DNA of 64,000 nucleotides, from NCBI GenBank assembly GCA_964035545.1, contig OZ037765.1, forward strand, positions 682,001 to 746,000. The letters run 5' to 3'. This document shows positions 53,130-64,000 of the stretch, piece by piece. A model generated the notes under the pieces. That model was not told where the DNA came from. It made no database searches and was given only the letters and a program-made list of their open reading frames with translations. The stretch comes from Bugula neritina (lineage: Eukaryota; Bryozoa; Gymnolaemata; Cheilostomatida; Bugulidae). The position numbers and the translations under genes were made by a program. Numbering within the stretch: the stretch's first letter is position 1; every line of letters starts with the position of its first letter.

Positions 53130-54805
53130 ATCATTAAATAGCTGTTGACACAGTTTCACTGATTCAACCTCCATGCTTTGTTGTTTTTGGTAATATAAAT
53201 CAAAACACCAGAATTATAATATATAAGTGGAATAGTGCATATCCTACACTCTTTCTCTATTTGTGTGAGTTGACAATGTAATGTATAACTCACGATTTCA
53301 CCATAACGATAACCTTGTCATAAATAGTCTGCCTAGAAGCTAATATCAAAATAGTGGTGACTGAAGGTGCAAGTGCAAGTTGCATTTTATATTGTATAAA
53401 CTATTGCTATATATATTATATCTTAGCACCAAATATAGAAGACAAATACAGTTTTAATAAAATAAGCATAACCAAAAAAACTTAATGTATAGAACATATA
53501 TTATTTACGTCAAAGCGTTATTTACAAGTCATTTTTAATCAATTGGTCTGCATTGCAGTGTATAAAATATTAGGGTTTATCTCCCTTTTTAAAGAAATTG
53601 TTAGAAGTGTATAAAATTTATGGTTTTAAAATGTTTATATTGTTATTAACATTACAAAAATGAACTTTATAATGTCTTTACTAAATATTTGTTTGAAAAT
53701 ATGTGTTTGAACATAATTATCAGTCTTAACAGATTTAAACACCCCGTTGTAATAAAACAAGGATATTATATATATCTTCGAGTCCGCGGGTACGCGGTTA
53801 GTAGCCATAACAACACGTAAATATTTACATAAATGTTTGCCAGGAAAATCAAAATAAAATTTTCCTAAAAAGCAGTTCTAGTAAATGTGCTGATAAAATG
53901 TCACCGACTAAAATATTATGTCAAAAAATCAATGAGAATAAAATTAATATGCTTACCAAATTTATGTAGTACATGCAATAGATAGCAAGACAGCAAATTT
54001 ACATCATTCCTAAATAAGTTTGATATCTCGCACTGCACACAGTTTTACGACTATAAATACTACTAAACGTAATATTAGCGGTTATGGGTATAAGGAGCAA
54101 TGAGGCTGCGTGTGCTAGTTTTAGATATTTCACAGACGCAATCATTTGAGTCATTCTGAAAATGAAGATTCGAGCAGTGCAGTATTCGACATAATTGTGT
54201 GTTGTATGCTTTCAAAAAACTTTCGAAATTTTGGAATTCATTGAGATATGTGTGTTCAAGAGAATAATTTAGGGCATACAATAGAAAACAGGCAAGCTTG
54301 TTGAGGCATATGTTTTTAAGGAAGTGTTGTTGTATTTTGTATTATAATTATATATTGTTATTAATAGAAAACGAATTCTAGCAAAATTCAATTCTTAGCA
54401 GATTGAATAATAGCGCTGTCATCGACACATCTCAATAAAAATAGTTTGGCCACTTTAATTACCCGACATCCAACACATATGGCATGCTTTTAGTTCTCTG
54501 TATTCTAAAGGCTAAACATTCATTGCTTTATATTTTAAATATTATATTATATTGTTTCTTATATCGGGCAATATTTATTATTTTAGAAGATGTCATAAAA
54601 GGAGGCAACTTGTTCAATATTTTCATTAAGATTAACAATTTAAAACCAAATTAAAAAGCTTTTGTTAGAAAATGTTTAACATTACTTTTGGTTAAGATCT
54701 AGTTCATCTTTAGTGTCATTACATAATATTATGCGCTACTTTGTGTTATAATATAATAATAAACAAACTATACTTGGCTTTTTCAATTCATCTAGCAAAA
54801 TAGTA
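53130..54805. other. AT-rich intergenic stretch
   Basis: No gene recognised. A minus-strand frame at 54075-54281 has no domain or splice support. Confidence 0.4.
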
Positions 54806-54808
54806 TAA

Positions 54809-55107
54809 AGCCCTGGCCACACGATCGTGAGAATCACACGAAATCGTCTATTTGACACGAAAAAAAACATTCGTACGAGAAAATTTGAGGGAATTCAAAC
54901 GAAATCGTCATCGTTGGGTGTGCACAACGATGACGATGGACGAAAAATCACAATCGACGATAAGTACCATTTGATTGGTCAATAGAATTTTAGCAACAGT
55001 GATTATTTCATTTCTACTAAGTTTCTCTATTTGGCAATGTTCTGCTGCTTGTATCTCGTGCAAGACTCATTCACGGACTAATAAAAATGACTTGTTGCCA
55101 TCAAAGT

Positions 55108-55179
<72 letters not shown>

Positions 55180-55660
55180 GCACGCCAAATAATTACTACA
55201 AATTTCAAAAATAGCATAAATTAAGTAGTATTACTATGCCTATTTGCATCCAATTTACTAGTCTTACATTTATAGCAACTGTAAAGTATTTTGCGTAAAA
55301 TAGCTATTGCAAGCATTATTCAATTCATATTCACATGGTAATCGCAGCGAAGCTTAAACTTTATAGCTTTGTATTTACGTGCATGAGTGAGTTAATTTTT
55401 TTTTTAATTTTATATGCATAAAAAATGTTTTTAAAAACTTTACCAATAAACAAAAACTAAAAAAATGTACACATAAAATACCAAAAAAAAAACAAAAATG
55501 GGAAAAATTTTCCTTTATAACTTATATAAACTTGCGGTACCAATCTCGGCATAATGACTTTTCGTTTAAACGATCATGTGGCTGGTCAATACGAAAAGAT
55601 AACTCACGAATAATCGTCACACGAGTTTCGTGTCATTCTCACGATCGTGTGGCCAGGGCT
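54809..55660. mobile_element. Non-autonomous DNA transposon, 852 bp, TAA target duplication
   Basis: Terminal inverted repeats start AGCCCTGGCCACACGATCGT on both strands and match for about 37 bases with one mismatch (GAGAATCACACGAAA versus GAGAATGACACGAAA). The inner flanks also share ACGAAAAATC/CGATT-like blocks. TAA at 54806-54808 and 55661-55663 is the target duplication. A 3-bp TAA site fits PIF/Harbinger elements. There is no coding capacity. The middle has a (TA)n tract at 55108-55176. Confidence 0.88.
55108..55176. repeat. (TA)n microsatellite inside the MITE
   Basis: About 34 uninterrupted TA dinucleotides. Confidence 0.95.
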
Positions 55661-55663
55661 TAA

Positions 55664-57037
55664 TTGTAGATTACAATACATGGACTTTATATCATAAACT
55701 CTAGTCATATAACTTTAAGGCTGAGAAAGTCAAAGGTCAAATTTAACTTCTACTATATTATAAATCCTAAACTATGGTAGCTATAATGTTGTCAAAAAGT
55801 AAATGTGAATATGTGATTGTAATAACAATATAGTTTTTCACAAGAACTGTGATGAAACATGCTTTATTGTATCCATGCATGAATGCAGAAATTGCTTTAA
55901 AAATAAAAAATATCATAATACATTTTTATAGCAAGGAACATGCAATGGCGCCTTGACTGTTCTTAAATAATGTTTTTACTTTTATTTGCTTCTCATAAAA
56001 ATATGTTTATACTTTTTACTTTTACACAGGGATGAATTCTATAAACGAGATTTAAAACAATATAAACCCCAATCTTGTTTACTAGTTATATCATATGGCA
56101 GGTATGTTTCCAGCTAGATATTGGGCAGGTCTGACAGAGTAAACTTTCTGGTTAGTCTTACACAGATCTGTATAGTCTGTAAACCAGCTCCTTATATTCT
56201 GTATTCAATGGAGGGGTGGTGGTCTACTCCCTCCCTTCCTAGAGTTACTAAAATAACAAGAGGTCACTGCAGACTAAACCTTGTTGAACAAACAGATGAC
56301 ACAAGTTTAACAACTTGTCTAAAACATTCAAAGAAAACATAAAAATTAATTATATTAGATAAAATTTTTTAGTGTAGTACTTGACTATGCATGTAGATGT
56401 TTAATACAATATGAGTAGTTATAAAGATTAAATTACAGTGTATAATACAGACAATTATAAGTAATAACGTTTTACTAATATAGAATGATGACTATATAGA
56501 AAAGAAAATAATACTATAATTTATTTAAGAGTAGGGATAATCAACACTTTAAATGTAAAATGTCATTTTTTATTTCACATTTCTAATATTTAATACTAAT
56601 CAGTGATTTATAGGAATATAATGTAAAACACCTTCTAGTAGGGCTCCATTTAGATAATATTTCCACCATATAGAAACTGTAGCTCAGCTTAATTACATTG
56701 AAATTAATTAAGAAATAAAATTATATTCTGTGGTATAAGAGTAAATTAGAATTGTGTTAGTTCTAACAAGGCTTATAATCATATATGTGTTCAAGTAATA
56801 CTTTGCAAGGCATTATATTACATAATCGTAGGACAGAGCGTAGTTGTATGTTAAAGGAGTTCAGGTAAACTATATTATAACTTCCACACGTTTTTCAACC
56901 TATATATATACCAGTATTTTATATTCATTTTAAAACAAGCAATAGTTAAATAAGAACAGTCTAAAACCAGCCAAAGGAAAAGATTAAAAGAGAGACTTAC
57001 ATACTATTGTATATATATATTATATATACACAGATAC
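55664..57037. other. AT-rich stretch downstream of the collagen-like gene
   Basis: Should contain further 3' exons of the minus-strand collagen-like gene, but none was recognised. It includes one copy of a dispersed sequence (see 56195-56400). Confidence 0.35.
56195..56400. repeat. Dispersed repeat, copy 1
   Basis: Contains AATGGAGGGGTGGTGGTCTA, CTCCCTCCCTTCC and AGAGTTACTAAAATAAC, then AAACCTTGTTGAACA and a TTAGTGTAGTACTTGAC segment. The same order of blocks occurs at 58845-59060 and, less completely, at 61770-61915. Confidence 0.7.
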
Positions 57038-58436
57038 CTGGTGGCCCTGATGATCCAGGAAGACCCAGCTCTTTGTGAGTGCCATCTAAATAGAATGACA
57101 TAATAGTAGAAAGACATGCCTATTGAGCAGGCTATTGAGATGTGTAGAAAGATGCTACCATTGTTATGTAAATTAGGGCTACAATTACTTTGACTACATT
57201 TTATAGATTACATACGATAAAAGACTCTAAACATCAACTAAAACAAGTCAAAAAGATGTTCTATTTACAAGGAGGTGACAAAAGGTTAAATTGATAGATG
57301 CAGCTACTTGGCCTACGCAAACTCTGATGGAATGGATGGAATGGATGGAATGGACTGGTAGAGGCTGAATATCTTACCACTAGTTAGATCTATCAAATAG
57401 ACTGGTAGAGGCTGAATATCTTACCACTAGTTAGATCTATCAAATAGACTGGTAGAGGCTGAATACCTTACCACTAGTTAGATCTATCAAATAGACTGGT
57501 AGAGGCTGAATATCTTACCACTAGTTAGATCTATCAAATAGACTGGTAGAGGCTGAATACCTTACCACTAGTTAGATCTATCAAATAGACTGGTAGAGGC
57601 TGAATACCTTACCACTAGTTAGATCTATCAAATAGACTGGTAGAGGCTGAATATCTTACCACTAGTTAGATCTATCAAAAGACTAGATGGGACTTCTTCA
57701 TATGAACTCAATTTCTCATTTCCGCTAACATCAGTTTCACCATAATTCCTTTCCTAAGTTTATAGATTAATACAGAACATAATATTTATTTAGTAAGAAT
57801 TCTAGCTTCCACAACACAACTTGTTCTAACCACTGACCCTACTTCCTTAATTGAGATTCAACAGATGTGACCTTCAACCCTTCTCATGTCCACCATCTAC
57901 TACTATATATACACAGTATACTATCTTCTTAACTAACTCTACTACTATATATACATAGTACTATCTTCTTAACTAACTCTACTACTAATATATTTACATA
58001 GTGTACTACTCCCCACCTGCTTAGCCAGATGCGCCACGGCAGCTTCCAGAGCACCAATTCTCTTCTGCTGCTCATCTAGTTGAGTCGTTAACTCTTCACA
58101 AGTACTGGGTGGTGACTCACTATTGTCAGGCAGTGACTTTGTTGATACTTGTGAAAAGGCAGAAACTAGCCATGCTACAGCCAATCCTAGAAGAGAATTG
58201 GAAAACTTTCATTAGGCCAATGACTTTGAAGTTTAGCACTGAAACTTACATTTTGTAATAGGATAATTATTTGCTACTATAAGTGACTACAGTAAAGATT
58301 GTTGCTTTCAGTTACCACGTTTGGACCAGCTATATAATAATATAATGAAGCACAGAATCGTTACCTTACCTATGATCACAAGCAGAATCACTCCTATAAG
58401 TATATCCATAGTTACATCTTCAATTCGAAACATCAT
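57038..58436 (-). CDS. Type II transmembrane collagen-like protein (partial, four exons)
   Basis: Minus-strand exons join in phase: 58436-58370, 58186-58017, 57753-57660 and 57085-57038. The product begins MMFRIEDVTMD, followed by a single hydrophobic segment (ILIGVILLVIIGLAVAWLV) and no cleavable signal, so it is probably a signal anchor with the C-terminus outside. A Ser/Pro-rich stretch, then a coiled-coil-like heptad region (QLDEQQKRIGALEAAVAHL) follows. A short acidic exon leads to a Gly-X-Y collagen start (LGLPGSSGPPG). This order (membrane anchor, trimerising coiled coil, collagen) is that of membrane collagens such as scavenger receptor A or gliomedin. The exon at 57038 ends with a GTATCT donor, so more collagen and a C-terminal domain should follow; they were not found. 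A paralogue with the same exon phases lies at 63379. Confidence 0.78.
57354..57682. repeat. 47-bp minisatellite copying the exon 3 donor of the collagen-like gene
   Basis: Seven copies of a 47-bp unit (ACTGGTAGAGGCTGAATATC plus ACCACTAGTTAGATC and more). On the minus strand each unit reads GATAGATCTAACTAGTG|GTAAGA, which is the true end of exon 57753-57660 with its 5' splice site. The first unit is the real exon end; the rest lie in the intron. Confidence 0.93.
57880..58000. repeat. ACTACTATATATACA...CTTCTTAACTAACTCT repeat
   Basis: Three imperfect copies of about 45-55 bp in the intron before the coiled-coil exon. The final copy ends within about 20 bp of the donor of exon 58186-58017. Confidence 0.75.
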
Positions 58437-58844
58437 GATACTCTGGCTGACTAACAACTAGTCAAAAGAATAAGAGTTAACCGCATTAGATTGCGCAATG
58501 AGATAGCACGTGAGGCATGAAGTCTTATTTATAACTATGCAAGCTGTGTGTTGCAACTTGCATTTCGCTACTATAAACTTGCTAGCCACATTTTATTGTA
58601 TAATTTTACATTTTGTTTTTCAAAAATATCGCTACTGCATGTTTTAATAAAAAGTGTGAATTATTAAGTAACTGTGGTGCAGAGGAGATAAGCCCAAAAA
58701 CAAAAGTAGCATGACATGTTCTGCAAACGCATACTTAGTTTATTATGATTGTGTGACCATCTATGGTTATTATGCTATAAAACATGCATTTAACAGGCAA
58801 AAAAAACTTGCATTATCTGTCTGTGTAGACTGTACCAGTTGGAG
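58437..58844. other. 5' flank of the minus-strand collagen-like gene
   Basis: Probably the promoter of the minus-strand gene. ACATGTCATGC- and TATTTATAAC-like motifs are present, but none can be assigned as a TATA box with confidence. Confidence 0.35.
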
Positions 58845-59450
58845 CAATGAAGGGGTGGTGGTGTACTCCCTCCCTTCCCAGAGTTATACTATAATAACAG
58901 GAAATACAACTAAACCTGGTTTAACAGATGATCATGTGACTCAGATAATGAGAGTTTACCAACTCTTCTGTGGCATTCAACCAGACACTTACTTCATTGA
59001 ATTACTTTGATAAATGAGGTAATATTTTTAGTGTAGTACTTTACAATGGGAGTTATAGATTTTAGACTGATATGAATTGCATCTGCTCATTGATATGTAT
59101 ATATAAACAGTACGTGCAAATTTCGACTATCTTATTTGTTTAATTCTTTGAACTATTTACAATGTAAAAAACTCACTTCTCATGAAAATTGATTAGTTCA
59201 AGCAGAGTTTAAGTGTTTCTCAGGGTAGGTGCGAACTACTTCCAAGTTCAACATAACTTAGCTTATAGTAATATATCATTATTTCACTCAAAAATACAGT
59301 CTCCCATCTGCAGTTCTGTTATCAGATAGCTATACCCCTTAAAGTATAGTTTTATGTAGAATTTATTCAAGGAGGACATAATATTATATAGGATTTGCAA
59401 GCAAATTATTTAGACTGATTTAACCAGCTTTAATTAGCCACATTCATAAG
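58845..59450. repeat. Dispersed repeat, copy 2
   Basis: Starts with AATGAAGGGGTGGTGGTGTA and CTCCCTCCC, then AAACCTGGTTTAACAGATG, GATCATGTGACTCAGAT, TAGTGTAGTACTTTACAA and, further on, CTTCCAAGTTCAA, ATTTCACTCAAAAATA and ATAGTTTTATGTAGAA. All but the first two blocks recur in the same order and orientation at 61770-62560. An open frame (58711-59010, plus strand) covers the start but is not conserved in the other copies. Confidence 0.75.
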
Positions 59451-59879
59451 CTATACTACTTAATTAATATGCTAGTGTAAACTTAATAAATACCTTCGAA
59501 ATTGAATGCAATTTTTAGATGTAAACTTACATTTGTTTTATGCTGATAAAATAATATAGTGAATTATTCTGTTGCTGCACTATTTAATGTATATTATGTA
59601 TTAATTGTATTATATCTGTTATGAGATAAGTTTTTATATATCAATTAGGTTCTTGTACTCCAGTCCTTAAATAACAAAATTAGAGATTACATACAAACTG
59701 AGCTAATGTGGTGAGATTTATTAATACATAAAAAAAACAGTAACGATTTTTTTAATAAATGTACCATGATAAATTTTAATAAAATATAGCAAAATATTAA
59801 TTATGCAGCACTAACATCTGTATATCAACTATATAACTTTAGTTAGTGGATAGTAACATATACTTTATATTATACATCC

Positions 59880-60859
59880 ATAGTTTACAATTTACAAGTT
59901 ACAAGTTACAGTTTACAAGTTAATAACTGGTGCATTGCAAACAAACTAACTCTAAACTTAACGAAAACAAACTATATCATTGTTAAAAACTACCAAAAGA
60001 ATTTTGTACTTAACAGTACCATCCATATTGACAATATACCTCTCTCACCTAGCTCAGAAATAAATTTTTTAGGTGTAGTCATTGACATTAACTTAAACTG
60101 GTGTGCTCATATAAATTCTTTAAGGACTCAGCTCAACAAAGTAACTGGTATGATATACTTAGCTTCAAAGTTTTTACCATACAAAGCTTTGATTTTATTA
60201 TATAACAGTCTGATAAACAGCAAACTTACATATTGCTTAGAAGCCTGGGGAAATGCCCCTAAAACCCATCTGAACAAGTTGCTTTTAATTCAAAAACGCA
60301 TTATTCGCATTATTTTCCACAAATCACCTACTGAACACACGTCACCTCTATTTATCAAAGCAGAAATTCTTCCTATTGATCTCTTGTATATCTACCGCCT
60401 ATGTCTTCTTGGTCATTCAGCTTATTATACTCCATCTCACACCAAACAACCACCAACTTACCTCACCAGACATTCTGAACTTTCCTTACCCTTACCTCTC
60501 TCTACCTCCGCAGCAGGTCATCGTCAAGTGTTCTACCAGATGTCTAGCAATTGGAATAAGCTACCTCTGACTTTAAGACATTATCAAAGCTTTGCCACAT
60601 TTAAAATATTGTTGAAAAAGCACCTACTAAAATCTTTAACTTAATCTGAATAAATAGATCCCACTATTTTTTCAACTGCCACTTGGGCCCCGCTCCTTGA
60701 ATAGCTATGCTACTGAGCACATGGGCCACCATCTTGACTTCGATTGATATTATATATAAATTGAATTTGGCTCTTTTTGTGTTACTGTTGTATATTTGTA
60801 TTTTTTTGTCCTTTTGTTTTTTTTGATGGAAATAAAGAAAACAAACAACAAACAAACAA
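59880..60859 (+). mobile_element. 5'-truncated LINE (end of reverse transcriptase and 3' UTR)
   Basis: A continuous frame from about 59925 to the stop at 60644 encodes the last third of a non-LTR reverse transcriptase. It shows WCIANKLTLNLTKTNYI, INFLGVVIDINLNW, ALILLYNSLINSKLTYCLEA and AWGN, then LLIQKRIIRIIF and NWNKLPLTLR. These are motifs of the thumb and C-terminal region of CR1/L2/Jockey-like elements. The catalytic FADD part is missing, as expected after 5' truncation. The 3' UTR ends GGAAATAAAGAAAACAAAC with an AAAC-rich tail. The frame has no stop codon over about 240 codons, so the insertion is fairly young. No clear target duplication was identified. Confidence 0.88.
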
Positions 60860-61769
60860 TTGCTATATTATAATAAATATTGTATAGTAATTTTTTCATG
60901 TAATTTATTACAATGCAGTGATATTTTACCAATAATTTTTGCTTCTGCTACTTTATAGGAAAATGATATCAATTTTCATTTTCCAACAAAATATTGTTAT
61001 ATGGGTCAATTCAATTAATTTAGTACAACCTTTGGTATAAATTTTGATGTATATAATTTTTTTTACTTGTAGTTCTAAAAGTGTTTCCATTTTAATTTAC
61101 ATTTTAAATCAAAATAAAGCAACTGATTCATACATAAAATTTGTTACTCAAGTGCAAAATTTATTTTACAGTAACAAAGAATATTCCAAGATTACAATTT
61201 TACTTCAAATACACATAAACTAATAAAAAACTTTGACAGGGGAGGCAAGTTTTAAAACAAATCGGTAAATCATTTCTCTTGAAAAACTCCGTACGCGGTA
61301 AACTAAACCAGACTCACTAACCAAACAAGACAAAGCAGAGAGACTGTAAATGATAATGTAAACTAAACTGGACATAAAGCTAGGGGAAGCACCCCTCATA
61401 CTTTACAATAAGAACTGTTAGGATTGTGCGCACAGCAGGGTTGTAGCTGCAGAACGCAAATATCAATTGTTAGATTTATGGGTAAACTACCAAAACTTTA
61501 TACTAAATTCAGACTAGCAGTGTTACTGCCTACTTATCTCTCTCAACAAGTTTTAATATATTTCTATAGTACGTAATAATATTATAACATAGCTGTCTAG
61601 GATGATTGGCTAATTTCTATAAACTTCTATATTTCCGCTGCTGTTTATATTGACTGACATAGAATCATGTAATGTGTAATATACTATAAGCCGTTACATT
61701 ATACTACATTACATAATATAATGTGTTTACAATGCTTGCAACCAGCAAACGTAATTAGCTTGTTCAAAG
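60860..61769. other. AT-rich stretch, no gene
   Basis: Nothing recognisable other than A/T runs and ordinary unique-looking sequence. Confidence 0.4.
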
Positions 61770-62560
61770 AATCTTCCCACAGTTACTATGGTAACAGGAG
61801 GTCACAGCCAAACCTGGTTTAGCAGATGGTCATGTGACTCAGATTATAGTAACTGTATTGAATTACTCTGATGTGTGAGGTAATGTTTCTAGTTTAGTAC
61901 TTCACAATGCAATTAGATTTCTAATAGTGTATTTATTTATATAGTATAATATTACATGCAGCTATAGCTAACACCAGATAAATATTGATAAACATTAAAA
62001 AGGACCTGGCTGCGTTAGAACAACCTATAAACATATATATAATAGGTATCTATAATATATAATAATAAAATACAGTATATATAGTGCTTATTAGTTGGTG
62101 AGAATATGACATGAAAATATTGTATAAGTTCATGAAGGATAGGAGACTATAATATAATTACTTCAATATCACTAGATTTCCCTTGTATATTATGTATCGT
62201 CTTCTCATTGAGTTTCACTAACAGTGCTTCCAATTATGATATTTTTTATAAACATTTGAACTCATTATATAATGTAAAAAGCTAATCTCTAATGCTCAGC
62301 AGCATTAAATATTACTAGCTTAAATATTTTTCAATTGCTTGGCTTCCAAGTTCAATGTAACTTAGCTTTATGGGAGTAGCTAGACCACACAATATTTCAC
62401 TCAAAAATATACAGTCTTTAGTATGGCTTTATTATTGGATAGTGGATAGCTTAGCCATAAGTTATAGTTTTATGTAGAACTTATTGAGTGAAGAGCTGAA
62501 TAGCTTTGAGTAAGCTATAATAATACATTAACAAAATATAGTTTAAATTTAATTATAAAT
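61770..62560. repeat. Dispersed repeat, copy 3
   Basis: Begins at CACAGTTACTATGGTAACAG and continues AAACCTGGTTTAGCAGATG, GGTCATGTGACTCAGAT, AGTTTAGTACTTCACAATG, then CTTCCAAGTTCAA, ATTTCACTCAAAAATATA and ATAGTTTTATGTAGAACTTA. It parallels copy 2 over most of its length. The spacing to copy 2 is about 2.9-3.1 kb. Confidence 0.75.
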
Positions 62561-63378
62561 ATATCTTCAAAGTGGTTTGCGAATAGAATATGACTATATA
62601 TAGGCCTTTGCTTAAAATCAAAAACCTTTTCATATGAGGATTTTTCTTATATTATACAGAAATTTTTCATCAATATACAATAATTTTACATTACCATAAT
62701 AAAATAATATTACAGTACCACTTATATACAATAACATTATACAATAATATTACATTACCAATATATACAATTGGTCTCATAAACAATAAGTGCAAAGCCT
62801 TATAAGCTGCAGCAATTAGGTGACCTTCCTACTGATTACAGCTAGCTAGTGTAATCTATCAACACTTCATTTCCCAATAGTTCCTATATGTTCTCTGTCA
62901 GCTGCCAGTTCCCATGCTGATGTGTCATAATACACTGACTACTTTAGCAGGTGCTTTTGGTCTGAGTTCACTTGGAGCACACAATGGCAACCATTACAGG
63001 TTAGTGAGGGAAGGGCAGAAATATTTCACATTGTGGTCTGAATCCCAAATACCTGCATTTAGATGCATGTCTCAAACTCCAATCCTATTAACTATTAGAT
63101 TTTGTTGTAATTTAATTTCTGGAATATTCTGAATAAATATAATTCACCGGTGTTTATCAAATATGCGATGTTTATATATAGACTTTAAACTATGCATCAA
63201 TTTTTTATAATTTTACAATGTCCTTCAGTTTTTCAGCAGCCAATATATAAATGAGTTTTTAAATTGATAGGTTGTCTAAAAGAATGATTTAGAGTAGCTA
63301 TCTTATAACAGCTGTAAATCTACTCAACTCTTGCAATCTATCAAAGTATTTAATGCAGCAACTCTTGTTGATAAGCAG
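62561..63378. other. Region upstream of the second collagen-like gene
   Basis: Should hold the first (membrane-anchor) exon of the plus-strand paralogue, judging by its neighbour. I could not identify it. Repeated CAATAATATTACATTACCA units occur at about 62677-62765. Confidence 0.35.
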
Positions 63379-63735
63379 GGCTCTGTTTCCTACTGGTCAC
63401 AGCAATCTGTGTCACATCTGGACACGTTTTACCAGACAATGATTCACCGTCATGCGATTGTGACAAAATTATGACTCGACTAGACAAGCAGCAAAAGAGA
63501 ATTGATGCTCTGGAAGCTGCCGTAGCAACTTTGACTAAGCAGGTGAGGAGATAGTATATATAGTATGTATATATATATTATAGTATAGTAGAGTTAATAT
63601 AGATAATTATAATATACTCTGAGTAAAATCTGATGTAGGCAACTATTGAAGCCACAGTAACAGATGTTGGGAAAAGAGCTGTTTTATCAGATGATATTCT
63701 TCAGAACTTCCTGGCCAGCATCAAAGATGCCGCTG
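63379..63735 (+). CDS. Second transmembrane collagen-like paralogue (partial, runs off window)
   Basis: Two plus-strand exons, 63379-63542 and 63639-63735, match the second and third exons of the minus-strand gene at 57.0-58.4 kb. The first encodes the end of a hydrophobic segment (LCFLLVTAICVTSG), then LPDNDSPSCDCDK and the coiled coil RLDKQQKRIDALEAAVATL; the paralogue has LPDNSESPP and QLDEQQKRIGALEAAVAHL. The second encodes ATVTDVGKRAVLSDDI and ends in phase 1 with a GTGAGA donor, as in the paralogue just before its collagen exon. The first exon (membrane anchor) was not found, and the collagen part lies beyond the window end. Confidence 0.78.
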
Positions 63736-64000
63736 GTGAGAAATATTTCCAAAAATACAAAAAAAGTGTTTTATTTCTTGACAGTAAAATAAAAAGGCAA
63801 TGATTTAATGCAAGTTATACATAATATTCCATTACAATGAATTTTTCTGCTTTACAATTACAACTTTGAAATACAGAGTGAAGTGATTCATGAGACTCTT
63901 TAGCATACAAATTATATAGCAGAGCAATGAGCATTCATTTGATAATTTTTGTATTTAATTTGAATTTAATTTTAGCTCAAATATTTTTTTAAAATTAAAA

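Noticed and set aside
57354..57660. Array of seven 12-nt microexons in the collagen-like gene
   Set aside because: The spacers between units are only 35 nt, too short for normal introns, and the nearest exon already uses the first unit's donor.
58711..59010. 99-codon plus-strand frame with a tail faintly like the end of astacin proteases (GLTDDHVTQIMRVYQLFC)
   Set aside because: No HExxH zinc motif, no splice context, and the frame is broken in the two related copies.

Overview
This looks like about 64 kb of an AT-rich animal nuclear genome. Genes are split by introns with GT-AG borders. Their products include an ETS factor, SUB1/PC4, ZNF511, a group III secreted phospholipase A2 and transmembrane collagen-like proteins. 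The style (AT-rich, many micro- and minisatellites, one-pass collagen proteins) suggests an early-branching metazoan, possibly a sponge. The sequence alone does not prove this. There are no bacterial operons, CRISPR arrays or rRNA genes.

Layout. 0.7-4.7 kb: a two-exon gene for a small unrecognised protein, with a long GT-repeat intron. 5.4-5.7 kb: a MITE with TAA target duplications. 10.4-18.9 kb: a PDEF-type ETS transcription factor with a PNT domain and an ETS domain, preceded by a promoter-like CRE/CCAAT region. 21.7-31.0 kb: the highlight, a 9,269-bp Mutator-like DNA transposon. It has terminal inverted repeats identical over the first 24 bases and a perfect 9-bp target duplication. On the plus strand it carries an apparently intact, 16-exon coding chain. 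This joins a complete ubiquitin-specific protease (peptidase C19) domain, through a Ser/Asp-rich linker, to a DDE transposase. 35.8-44.8 kb: a group III secreted phospholipase A2 on the minus strand, with three exons recognised and the signal-peptide exon not found. 46.9-48.0 kb: complete SUB1 (minus). 49.7-52.8 kb: complete ZNF511 (plus), divergent from SUB1, with a tRNA-derived SINE in intron 2. 54.8-55.7 kb: a second MITE. 57.0-58.4 kb (minus) and 63.4 kb to the window end (plus): two paralogous genes of a collagen-like family. 59.9-60.9 kb: a 5'-truncated LINE.

The host genes are unrelated in function and do not form a cluster. Inside the transposon, the protease and transposase appear to be parts of one gene product. 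That suggests an element that carries its own deubiquitinase, comparable with but different from known Mutator-like elements carrying Ulp1-type or OTU proteases.

A second theme is that many intronic minisatellites start at, or within a few bases of, splice sites. In two genes the repeated unit copies the splice site itself: a 5' splice site seven times in the collagen-like gene and a 3' splice site about sixteen times in the phospholipase gene.
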